Shown here one piece after another: positions 1-6,488 of a stretch of DNA of 9,784 bases; positions within the stretch are counted from its first letter, which is position 1; each line of letters begins with the position of its first letter. Made by a program: the position numbers and the translations under genes. Source of the stretch: UBA8403 sp964455155 (GTDB taxonomy: Bacteria > Bacteroidota > Bacteroidia > Cytophagales > Amoebophilaceae); the NCBI GenBank assembly GCA_964455155.1, contig CAYVYH010000028.1:1-9784 (forward strand), read 5' to 3'. The notes below the pieces were generated by a model. It searched no databases and had not been told where the DNA came from. It worked only from the letters and a program-made list of their open reading frames with translations.

Positions 1-71
1 CCTCTTCAAAAGAGCACTTACCAACCTTGTCAAGCCCTTTCTCAGACGCAGATCAGTCGACCACAACGTTG

Positions 72-167
72 ATGGGGTGCAAAAACTTGCTTCTCGTCCT
101 TTGCATGGTCTTTTCTCTCGGTTGCTTATCGTGGGCAAGTTTATCTGGAGATATTTTTCATCAGTGA
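72..167 (+). other. Short signal-peptide-like reading frame, possible remnant of a small secreted protein
   Basis: An ATG at 72 opens a 31-codon frame that begins MGCKNLLLVLCMVFSLGC, a short N-terminus followed by a hydrophobic run and small residues, as in an export signal. It stops at TGA 165-167. Just downstream, frame 1 (position 1 mod 3) stays open to TGA 334-336 and encodes a plausible stretch with SEEAQRKSYFCLSTYVAL, so one frameshift near 155-165 could join the two parts. All three forward frames are unusually open between 1 and 165, so this may be chance. No known family is recognised. The rest of 1-241 shows no gene I can support, and the left window edge may cut off an upstream gene. 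Confidence 0.2.
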
Positions 168-186
168 AGAAGCCCAGAGAAAAAGC

Positions 187-194
187 TACTTTTG
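187..194 (+). promoter_or_regulatory. Candidate Bacteroidota -7 promoter element for the barrel gene
   Basis: TACTTTTG is an exact match to the Bacteroidota sigma-ABfr -7 consensus TAnnTTTG. It lies 47 bases before the ATG at 242, which would give a leader of roughly 35-45 bases. No TTG or TTTG is seen at the expected -33 position (about 164-168), so only half of the promoter is supported. Confidence 0.35.
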
Positions 195-241
195 TCTCTC
201 CACCTATGTGGCGCTGTGTCCATACGCAACAACAGACAACG

Positions 242-1867
242 ATGAGACAGGTTTTTTGGGTATTGGTATGCTTCAGTGTTTCCTACAGTGTACTGGGGCA
301 ACGGCTCACTTCACAAGGCGCGCTCAAGGATGCTGAGTTGATTATTGAGAAAGAGCACAAACATCTGCTACCCGAAGCCTCCCGTCTGTTCGAGCGTGCA
401 CCCGCTGCGCCTTTTATGGACGATTCTATAAAGTCTTTAGAGTATGTCTTGCCAGACTTGTGTCCTGAACTGGATATGTTGCCGTGCAAGACCAGAATCT
501 TGCGCACTAAGCGAGATACAGTTGCCAGACGCTATGGAAGTTATTTGCAGGCTAGCTATGGTAATTTTCGCGCACCGTTTTTAGAAGTGGTTTTGGCTAA
601 CAAGGATCATGCGCAATATGCCTATGGCCTCCAAATGAAACACTTGTCTAACGGGAAAGATGTTTTCTTTCAAGAAACCCACAACCTGATCGAGCTACAC
701 GGGAAATGGTTTAGCGAAACGCTATGCCTGGGAGGAGAAATAACTTATAGCGGAGATAAGTATCCGTTGTATCATTCTAAGAACAGTACAGTAGCAGCGT
801 CACCATCACAAGTTTTACATCAATTTTCAGTACGTAAGACATTGGCCAATTACGTTCATGGCACATTCGACTTCCAAATCGATTCTTTATTTCATGGTTG
901 CTATCATGCTCATCAGGCCCGTGAAAATCAGTGGGCATGCCATGGAAGAGGAAATTATATGCTCCATGATGCGTTGACACTCAAGGTTTTTACTGACCTT
1001 CACCTCACCCAATACAGTGATAGGACCGTAGTCTATCGCCATCTAGGACGCTTCAAGCCTGTACTAGATTTTACTATCAATATGTTTGATGTACAGGCAG
1101 GCTTTAACTTGGTCTGCCAAAATGATGTATCCCGCATAGTAAACTCCTTGAATACATACCCAGTTTTGGAAGTCAAGTATGCCTTTCGAAAATGGTTGCA
1201 GCCGTATGGTGGAATTGGTGGTGACATACAGCAGAATTTCTTGCAAAGTGTGCTTCAGGAAAACCCTTTGTTAGCCCCTGAAGCAGATCTACGCCACACC
1301 AACCAGCGTTTTATATTTTATGGGGGGGGCAGAGGCGACATTGTAGCGCAAGTAAGTTGGCACGCTGGTTTTTCTATAGGTGCGTACCAAAACTTCTACT
1401 GTTTAGTCAATAGTGATCAAGATCCTGGTCGATTCAACATGAGGTACGACCCAGCGGTTACGCTATTCCATACATTTTTCGAGTTAACACATACCAACTG
1501 GGCTGAAACCTTAACCACTCAGTTGAAAGGCGACTATTTCCATTACACGCTGCAAAAATTGCCCAAGCCTTGGCACAGACCCCGTTATCAGATAGATCTG
1601 CTTAGTACCTATCGTTTGTACGACAAGGTTAGTTTGAGAGGCTCTATGTGTTGGATAGGGGGAGCAGAGGCGTGGGATGTGACCGCAAAAGTGCCTGTAG
1701 TCCTAAAAGATGTAGTGGACGTCGGTTTGGGCATCGACTATCGGCTAGGTACCCGTTTTGTGGCCGTCTTTGACTGCCAGAACCTTCTAGCCAGAAGCAA
1801 TGAGCGGTACTTGTGCTATCCTTCCCGCGGCTTTCACTTGATGGCAGGACTGACGTATACATGGTAG
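242..1867 (+). CDS. Outer-membrane beta-barrel protein (often labelled TonB-dependent receptor), uncharacterised
   Basis: Predicted 541-residue exported protein, probably an outer-membrane barrel. Residues 1-19 (MRQVFWVLVCFSVSYSVLG) form a Sec signal with Gln20 as the likely first mature residue. Residues 20-95 look like a periplasmic segment with Cys74 and Cys82. From residue 98 (YGSYLQASYGNFRAPFLEV, then GLQMKHLSNG) the sequence alternates polar and aromatic residues, as in amphipathic strands, up to a terminal Trp (LTYTW). The YGNF..PFLE and KHLS patterns recall a widespread, uncharacterised Bacteroidota barrel family. No TonB plug domain is visible, so the receptor label is doubtful. I chose ATG 242 because it opens the signal sequence; GTG 77 and ATG 206 are in frame but add a tail before it. 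A run of eight G lies at codons 361-363. The ligand is unknown. Confidence 0.75.
   Translation: MRQVFWVLVCFSVSYSVLGQRLTSQGALKDAELIIEKEHKHLLPEASRLFERAPAAPFMDDSIKSLEYVLPDLCPELDMLPCKTRILRTKRDTVARRYGSYLQASYGNFRAPFLEVVLANKDHAQYAYGLQMKHLSNGKDVFFQETHNLIELHGKWFSETLCLGGEITYSGDKYPLYHSKNSTVAASPSQVLHQFSVRKTLANYVHGTFDFQIDSLFHGCYHAHQARENQWACHGRGNYMLHDALTLKVFTDLHLTQYSDRTVVYRHLGRFKPVLDFTINMFDVQAGFNLVCQNDVSRIVNSLNTYPVLEVKYAFRKWLQPYGGIGGDIQQNFLQSVLQENPLLAPEADLRHTNQRFIFYGGGRGDIVAQVSWHAGFSIGAYQNFYCLVNSDQDPGRFNMRYDPAVTLFHTFFELTHTNWAETLTTQLKGDYFHYTLQKLPKPWHRPRYQIDLLSTYRLYDKVSLRGSMCWIGGAEAWDVTAKVPVVLKDVVDVGLGIDYRLGTRFVAVFDCQNLLARSNERYLCYPSRGFHLMAGLTYTW
1322..1329 (+). repeat. Homopolymer of eight G inside the barrel gene
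   Basis: Eight consecutive G at codons 361-363 of the barrel gene (GGG GGG GGC, three Gly). A change of one base would shift the frame and remove about the last third of the barrel. In this assembly the frame is intact through the tract. Whether it varies cannot be seen from one sequence. Confidence 0.9.
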
Positions 1868-1884
1868 CAAAACCATTGCATCAC

Positions 1885-1944
1885 AGGTGCCAACTAGACA
1901 CAAAGCAGTTTAAGGGCTAGTAGCCCCCTTGGCAGTACGCACCT
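1885..1944. terminator. Nested inverted repeats between convergent genes, possible bidirectional terminator
   Basis: The 88-base gap between the convergent barrel and ABC-F stop codons holds nested dyads. AGGTGC (1885-1890) is inverted as GCACCT (1939-1944), TGCCAA (1888-1893) as TTGGCA (1929-1934), and AAGGG (1912-1916) as CCCTT (1926-1930). The first two share bases, so one long stem would carry a bulge. No T tract follows on either strand, so termination is inferred from position and fold. Confidence 0.35.
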
Positions 1945-1955
1945 AGATAATGGGT

Positions 1956-3557
1956 TTAAGCGCTTTGCTGTCGCCAGTAGGTATACTCATCGTAGGTGCC
2001 AGGGTACTCTTTGATTTGTGTGTCTTCGATATACCAAATCTTGGTGGCTACTTGGGACACAAAGTGTCTATCGTGGGAGACCAGTAAGTAGGTACCGGCG
2101 TACTGCTGCAAGGTTTGCGCTAGGATATTGATAGAAACCATGTCCAAGTGGTTGGTTGGCTCGTCTAGCAGCAAAAAATTGGCTTCTGAAAGTAAGACCT
2201 TGGCGAGCGCTACCCTGGATTTTTCACCGCCAGAGAGCACGCCAATTTTCTTGAAAACATCATCTTTGGTAAAAAGAAACATGCCCGCAACGATTCTAAG
2301 CTCCGTTTCAGTCCTTGCTGCACCTGTATGTTTCAATGCTGCCAAGATGGTGTGGTCTAGGTTCAACGCTTCCAGCTGATGCTGGGCATAAAACGCCATG
2401 TTGACGTTGTGGCCCAGGACACTCTCCCCTGCGTTTAGGGCTTCTACGCCAGCAATGATGCGCAGCAGCGTGGATTTTCCCTTGCCGTTGGCACCAATAA
2501 GCGCGATCTTATCGCCTCGCTCTATCTGGGCATGTGCGTTTTCCAGAATGGTTAGCAACCCAAAAGATTTGGCTACGTGCTCCAACGAGGCTACTAATCT
2601 GCCGGGCTGTTGCTGGACACTTAACTTGAACTTAATGGAGGAAGCCGTGACTGCTGAAGGTACTACCTTGTCAATGCGGTCCAGAGATTTGATACGAGAT
2701 TGCACCTGCTTTGCCTTACTGGCTTTAGAACGAAAGCGTTCTATAAAGTCCTCCGTTTGCTTGATTTTCTTCTGCTGATTGGTGTAAGCATTTTGTTGTA
2801 ACGCTGCCCTCGTGTTCTTCTCCTGTTCATAAAAGGTGTAGTTGCCCATGTACACGTGCAGCTGTTGTTGGGCGACTTCTACGGTCTTGGTAGCTACTTG
2901 GTCTAGAAAGCTGCGGTCGTGCGAAACAACGATAAAAGCACTCGTGTGGCTTTTTAGATAACTTTCTACCCACTGAATAGAGGTGATGTCCAGGTGGTTA
3001 GTCGGTTCGTCTAACAGCAATAACGAAGGTTTTTGGAGCAGTAGCTTGGCCAGCATCACACGCATGCGCCACCCGCCCGAAAATTCATTCAAGGGTCTAT
3101 CTAAGTCTTGGGTGGTGAAGCCCATGCCTTCTAATACAGCCTCTGTTTTGGCTTGTATCTCATAACCTCCCAGTTGCTCAAACTTTTCTTGCAATACTGC
3201 CAGCTGATCTACTAGAGCATCTTGGTAGTGGGTCTCCATCTGGCGGAGGACCCATTCTATCTTTTTCTGGACGGTTACAGCGTCGTCAAAAGCCATCATA
3301 GCCACATTACGAATGCTGTCGGTAGTTTGGTAAGACAATAGATCTTGGTTGAGAAAGCCGATGGTACAGTCTCTACGTTGGCTGACGGTACCCTGGTCAG
3401 GAGTAAGGTCACCGGAAATAATCCTGAGTAAGGTCGACTTACCTGTGCCATTCATGCCCACCAGGCCTATCTTATCCTTGTGCTTAATGTGTAGCGAGGC
3501 ATGTGCGTAGAGTGTCTTGGAACCTAGTTGATGGGTCAAGTCGTTAATGACGATCAT
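1956..3557 (-). CDS. ABC-F family ATPase (EttA/Uup/YheS-like translation factor)
   Basis: A 533-residue protein with two ATP-binding cassettes and no membrane segment, the layout of ABC-F proteins, which bind near the ribosomal E site and help stalled or slow ribosomes. Cassette 1 has Walker A GMNGTGKS (34-41), signature FSGGWRMR (159-166), Walker B LLLLDEPTNHLD (179-190) and the switch His in SHDRSF (212-217). Cassette 2 has GANGKGKS (355-362), LSGGEKSR (441-448), DEPTNHLD (465-472) and SHDRHF (494-499). The Lys/Arg/Gln-rich region at about 245-300 is the inter-cassette linker that contacts P-site tRNA in this family. All catalytic motifs look intact. The length fits the short Cytophagales type and there is no C-terminal coiled-coil extension as in Uup. 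The start is ATG 3555-3557, divergent from the dCMP deaminase gene. The exact subfamily, and whether it gives antibiotic protection, cannot be read from the motifs; housekeeping is more likely. Confidence 0.93.
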   Translation of the reverse strand: MIVINDLTHQLGSKTLYAHASLHIKHKDKIGLVGMNGTGKSTLLRIISGDLTPDQGTVSQRRDCTIGFLNQDLLSYQTTDSIRNVAMMAFDDAVTVQKKIEWVLRQMETHYQDALVDQLAVLQEKFEQLGGYEIQAKTEAVLEGMGFTTQDLDRPLNEFSGGWRMRVMLAKLLLQKPSLLLLDEPTNHLDITSIQWVESYLKSHTSAFIVVSHDRSFLDQVATKTVEVAQQQLHVYMGNYTFYEQEKNTRAALQQNAYTNQQKKIKQTEDFIERFRSKASKAKQVQSRIKSLDRIDKVVPSAVTASSIKFKLSVQQQPGRLVASLEHVAKSFGLLTILENAHAQIERGDKIALIGANGKGKSTLLRIIAGVEALNAGESVLGHNVNMAFYAQHQLEALNLDHTILAALKHTGAARTETELRIVAGMFLFTKDDVFKKIGVLSGGEKSRVALAKVLLSEANFLLLDEPTNHLDMVSINILAQTLQQYAGTYLLVSHDRHFVSQVATKIWYIEDTQIKEYPGTYDEYTYWRQQSA

Positions 3558-3706
3558 CTTTGTTTCTTTTATTTTGTAGGCCTACCATTGCAAAACGGCC
3601 GAGAGAAGCCACCCGTAGGGTTCACATACATTGGAGTTGCTCGAGAGACTACCTTCTTGCAACTATCATGTATGATCACGACGGAATTACAAAGATTTCT
3701 TTAAGC

Positions 3707-4162
3707 ATGAAAAGACCTGAATTTGACGATATTTTCGTGACACTGGCGATGAATCTAGCTAAAAGATCACACTGTGTCAAAAAGCAAGTAGGTGCCGTCC
3801 TGACCAAAGATACCCGCATTATTTCTATTGGTTACAATGGGCCCCCAGCGGGTACGCACAATTGCGATGAGAAGTGGCCTGGAGTGGGATGTTCCAGAGA
3901 TGTCAAGGGTAGTTGTTTCCTAGCACTCCATGCCGAGCAGAATGCCATCTTATATGCGGTAAAAAATCATGCCTCCATAGAAGGAGCCGTACTGTATGTA
4001 ACCCTGGCGCCTTGCTTGGCCTGCGCACGCATGATCTTCAGTGCCGGAATCAAGACAGTCATTTATGTGGACTCATATGCTGCTTACAAAGGCATCCAGC
4101 AAGAGGAGGGGGTGGATTTTCTCCGAGAATTTGGTGTGGCTGTAAACGTCTATAGGCAATAG
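3707..4162 (+). CDS. dCMP deaminase (deoxycytidylate deaminase, ComEB-like)
   Basis: A 151-residue cytoplasmic zinc enzyme that converts dCMP to dUMP, feeding thymidylate synthesis. The cytidine/deoxycytidylate deaminase motifs are clear: HAEQNA at 75-80 supplies the zinc ligand His75 and the proton-shuttle Glu77, and APCLACARM at 101-109 supplies the zinc ligands Cys103 and Cys106. GYNGPPAGTHNCDE (42-55) is the substrate-side loop typical of the dCMP branch. I chose ATG 3707 because MKRPEFDDIF is the usual N-terminus of Bacteroidota members. The frame is open back to 3560, and ATG 3668 is an alternative that would add 13 residues unlike the family. A weak promoter-like pair, TTG at 3631 and TACCTTCT at 3650, lies upstream. 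The gene stands alone on its strand, divergent from the ABC-F gene and convergent with murB. Confidence 0.93.
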   Translation: MKRPEFDDIFVTLAMNLAKRSHCVKKQVGAVLTKDTRIISIGYNGPPAGTHNCDEKWPGVGCSRDVKGSCFLALHAEQNAILYAVKNHASIEGAVLYVTLAPCLACARMIFSAGIKTVIYVDSYAAYKGIQQEEGVDFLREFGVAVNVYRQ

Positions 4163-4200
4163 TCGGGATATTATTTTTTGCTGTGTAACAGGTAATACAA

Positions 4201-4224
4201 GAGCCCCCTACGGGCGAGGGGCTC
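4201..4224. terminator. GC-rich hairpin downstream of the dCMP deaminase gene
   Basis: GAGCCCC (4201-4207) and GGGGCTC (4218-4224) form a perfect 7-bp stem with a 10-base loop, 38 bases after the deaminase stop codon. A competing stem, GCGAG (4214-4218) with CTCGC (4222-4226), uses the same bases with a 3-base loop. No T tract follows, so a terminator role is inferred from the position between convergent genes. Confidence 0.4.
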
Positions 4225-4255
4225 GCTCGGCTGGCACTACGGGTGAAGTAAACCC

Positions 4256-4278
4256 CTGATGCAGCCATCCTGCATCAG
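4256..4278. terminator. 9-bp perfect hairpin next to the murB stop codon, probable terminator
   Basis: CTGATGCAG (4256-4264) and CTGCATCAG (4270-4278) form a perfect 9-bp stem with a 5-base loop. It begins two bases after the murB stop codon on the minus strand. A smaller GGGT/ACCC dyad (4241-4255) adjoins it. A run of T is absent on both strands (TTTACTT is the nearest on the minus strand), so it may act as a transcript-end stabiliser rather than a classical intrinsic terminator. Confidence 0.45.
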
Positions 4279-4280
4279 TA

Positions 4281-5300
4281 TTAACCAACAAGCTGTACCT
4301 CAGGTACTATCTCGATGTCGAATGTATCTTTTACTGATTGCTGAATATCTTGCGCAAGCTGGTAGACTTCTTGGCCTGTTCCGTTGGCATAATTGACCAA
4401 TATCAATGCGTGTTGCGTGTGTACTCCCACATCTCCTCTTCTTTTCCCCTTCCATCCACACTGCTCAATGAGCCAGGCAGATGGTATTTTGACTTGGTTC
4501 TCAGATTGTACATAGCCAGGCATGTTGGGATATGTATCTCTGAGTTTTTCAAACTGTTGTTGTAGGATAACAGGGTTTTTAAAAAAACTACCCGCATTGC
4601 CCAAGGTGGCTGGGTCAGGTAATTTGTTTTGACGAATATGGACGACGGCATCGCTGATGGCTTTGATGGACAGCTTCTGTATGCCCATAGCCTCTAGGGT
4701 TTCTTGAAGCTCACCATAAGTAGTCTGAAAGATGGGCTGCTTTTGTAATTTTAAAGTGACATTCAGGATGACGTACTGCTCTTTGCATGCATTTTTAAAG
4801 ACACTATCTCTGTAGTCAAAGGCACAATCCTCTTTGTTGAACGTGTGTACTGACCCCGAACAAACTTCCACGGCTTCTAACGATTCAAATATTTCGCTGA
4901 GTGTTACGCCGTAAGCGCCAATGTTTTGTATCGGTGCTGCGCCCACAGTGCCTGGGATCAGTGATAGATTCTCAATCCCTGCATAACCCTTTTCTACACA
5001 GTAGCATACCAGTGTATGCCAGTTGACACCTGCTCCTGCTTTAACCCAGACATGTGTTAGATCCTCTCCGATAGTAGCCATTCCGCCGATAGTCATATGG
5101 ATCACGGTGCCCTTGAAATCGTTTAGAAATAGTACGTTACTGCCTCCTCCTAAAATCAATCGGGGTAGAGACTGTAGTTTTTTGTGCTGTAGAAGATCCC
5201 GCAAATGCTGCGCATCATTGATGCGTGCGTAATAGCGTGCCTGAGCATCAATACCCAGTGTATTGAGATGCTTTAGTGAGACATTTTCTTGTAGTAACAT
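4281..5300 (-). CDS. murB: UDP-N-acetylenolpyruvoylglucosamine reductase
   Basis: A 339-residue cytoplasmic flavoenzyme that reduces UDP-GlcNAc-enolpyruvate to UDP-MurNAc with NADPH, the second committed step of peptidoglycan precursor synthesis. FAD-binding motifs are LGGGSNVLF (50-58) and IPGTVGAAPIQNIGAYG (115-131). Catalytic positions match the E. coli enzyme: the YRDS motif (163-166), the proton-donor Ser in GNAGSFFKNP (Ser238), and Glu334 in the C-terminal PEVQLVG. The Tyr-containing C-terminal layout and the length near 340 place it with type I MurB. I chose ATG at 5298-5300, giving MLLQENVSLKHLNTLGID as in relatives; a GTG eight codons upstream (5322-5324) is in frame but adds an unconserved, His-rich tail. 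It lies 56 bases downstream of trpS on the same strand and may share its transcript. Its presence implies the organism makes at least some peptidoglycan. Confidence 0.96.
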   Translation of the reverse strand: MLLQENVSLKHLNTLGIDAQARYYARINDAQHLRDLLQHKKLQSLPRLILGGGSNVLFLNDFKGTVIHMTIGGMATIGEDLTHVWVKAGAGVNWHTLVCYCVEKGYAGIENLSLIPGTVGAAPIQNIGAYGVTLSEIFESLEAVEVCSGSVHTFNKEDCAFDYRDSVFKNACKEQYVILNVTLKLQKQPIFQTTYGELQETLEAMGIQKLSIKAISDAVVHIRQNKLPDPATLGNAGSFFKNPVILQQQFEKLRDTYPNMPGYVQSENQVKIPSAWLIEQCGWKGKRRGDVGVHTQHALILVNYANGTGQEVYQLAQDIQQSVKDTFDIEIVPEVQLVG

Positions 5301-5314
5301 GTGATAGTGGTTAT

Positions 5315-5336
5315 GTGTATACACTTGGTATCAAGT
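5315..5336. promoter_or_regulatory. Two overlapping palindromes in the murB leader
   Basis: In the trpS-murB gap, GTGTATACAC (5315-5324) is a perfect 10-base palindrome and ACTTG-GTAT-CAAGT (5323-5336) is a perfect 5-bp dyad overlapping it by two bases. They lie 15-36 bases before the murB ATG, where an operator or leader hairpin could sit. No regulator is recognised, and dyads this short can occur by chance. Confidence 0.25.
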
Positions 5337-5356
5337 TATTCTCGCTGCTTGCCCAT

Positions 5357-6334
5357 CTAGATTGGTGCATAGCCCAGTTTGGCACGTACTTTTCTCAGCA
5401 TTTTAGCGGCCAAACTCCTTGCTTTGGCCTCGCCTATAGCCAGCTGTTGTTCAATGCCTGACACGTCCTGCATGTAGGTTTGGAAGCGCTGGCGTTTTGT
5501 AGCAAAAAGTTCGAGGATAAGTCCTAGAAGTTCTTTTTTCGCTTGCCCATACCCATAGCCACCTCCTAAGTACTTTTTGCGCAGGTCATCTGTCTGTACT
5601 TGATCAGCCAATATGCTGTACAAACGGAAGACGTTGCACTGGTCTGGATTTTTGGGTTGGTTGAGGGGAGTACTATCAGTTTTGATGGCCATGATGGTCT
5701 TTTTGAGCTCTTTTTCTGGCAGCAAGGGGTTAATGGTGTTGTGGTACGATTTGCTCATTTTTCGCCCATCAGTACCTGGAATGGTGCGTACATTGGCGCT
5801 GATCTGTGCTTGTGGGAGCACGAACGTTTCCCCGTATTGGTGGTTAAAATGAGCAGCAATGTCTCTGGTAATCTCTAGATGCTGGAGTTGGTCTTGTCCT
5901 ATAGGCACGAAGAGAGCTTCATAAAGCAAAATATCTGCCGCCATGAGTATCGGATAGGTAAATAGTCCCGCACTGACATGGGCAAGGTGTGCCGCTTTGT
6001 CCTTAAAAGCATGGGCGTTGGCCAGCATGGGATAGGGCGCAAAACAGTTAAGGTACCAGGCTAATTCACACACGGCAGGTATTTGAGACTGTCGATAAAA
6101 AATGACTTTTTCTGTATCTAACCCACAAGCTAGCCAAGCCGCGGCAGTGGCATAGACGTATGCCTGTCTCTGAACTGAGTCCTTGATGGAGGTGAGTGTG
6201 TGCAGGTCGGCAACAAAAAACAGAGCTTCGTGGGCAGGGTCCTTGGCCATGTCAATTGCAGGGAGCATGGCGCCAAGCAAATTTCCTAGGTGAGGGCTTC
6301 CCGTGCTTTGAATGCCGGTAAGAATACGTGCCAT
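5357..6334 (-). CDS. trpS: Tryptophanyl-tRNA synthetase
   Basis: A 325-residue class Ic aminoacyl-tRNA synthetase that activates Trp with ATP and charges tRNA-Trp in the cytoplasm. The first signature is the HIGH-like PHLGN (14-18) in the N-terminal MARILTGIQSTGSPHLGN, the second is KMSKS (192-196). Between them lie MAADILLY (131-138) and VPIGQDQLQHLE (143-154), both typical of the bacterial TrpRS active site. The length agrees with standard bacterial TrpRS and no extra domain is present. I chose ATG 6332-6334 because the conserved N-terminus begins there; an in-frame start 13 codons upstream adds only an unconserved hydrophobic stretch. murB follows 56 bases downstream on the same strand. 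The 154-base gap to the TPR gene upstream shows no convincing gene or tRNA, and no tryptophan-rich leader peptide or T-box is evident. Confidence 0.97.
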   Translation of the reverse strand: MARILTGIQSTGSPHLGNLLGAMLPAIDMAKDPAHEALFFVADLHTLTSIKDSVQRQAYVYATAAAWLACGLDTEKVIFYRQSQIPAVCELAWYLNCFAPYPMLANAHAFKDKAAHLAHVSAGLFTYPILMAADILLYEALFVPIGQDQLQHLEITRDIAAHFNHQYGETFVLPQAQISANVRTIPGTDGRKMSKSYHNTINPLLPEKELKKTIMAIKTDSTPLNQPKNPDQCNVFRLYSILADQVQTDDLRKKYLGGGYGYGQAKKELLGLILELFATKRQRFQTYMQDVSGIEQQLAIGEAKARSLAAKMLRKVRAKLGYAPI

Positions 6335-6488
6335 AAGTATTAAGTTGCATGGGAAATTGACGAATGAGAGCATATGGTAGTAGCCCGATGCCGTTGCTCA
6401 CTGCTTAGCGGACACGTGCCACCCCGAATACTCACTCTCTAGTACCTTCAACGCATGCCCCCTCCGTCGACACTGAATCAGCACCGGA

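Noticed and set aside
77..241. N-terminal extension of the barrel protein from GTG 77 or ATG 206
   Set aside because: The extension has no signal-like or conserved features and would bury the clear Sec signal that begins at ATG 242. The candidate -7 element at 187-194 also lies inside it.
2128..3165. Open frames opposite the ABC-F gene
   Set aside because: They mirror the conserved cassettes of the ABC-F coding strand, lack family features of their own, and are expected shadows.
3560..3706. Longer dCMP deaminase starting at TTG 3560 or ATG 3668
   Set aside because: The added residues resemble nothing in the family, while ATG 3707 gives the standard MKRPEFDDIF start and normal length.
4575..4587. 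A7 run in murB as a phase-variation tract
   Set aside because: It is short, lies in an essential cytoplasmic enzyme, and encodes the conserved GSFFKNP motif, which explains the bases.
6335..6488. Possible tRNA or leader RNA in the gap between the TPR gene and trpS
   Set aside because: I looked for a T-arm GTTCGA-type motif, a cloverleaf and a T-box on both strands and found none. Only short dyads such as ACTCTCTAGT remain.
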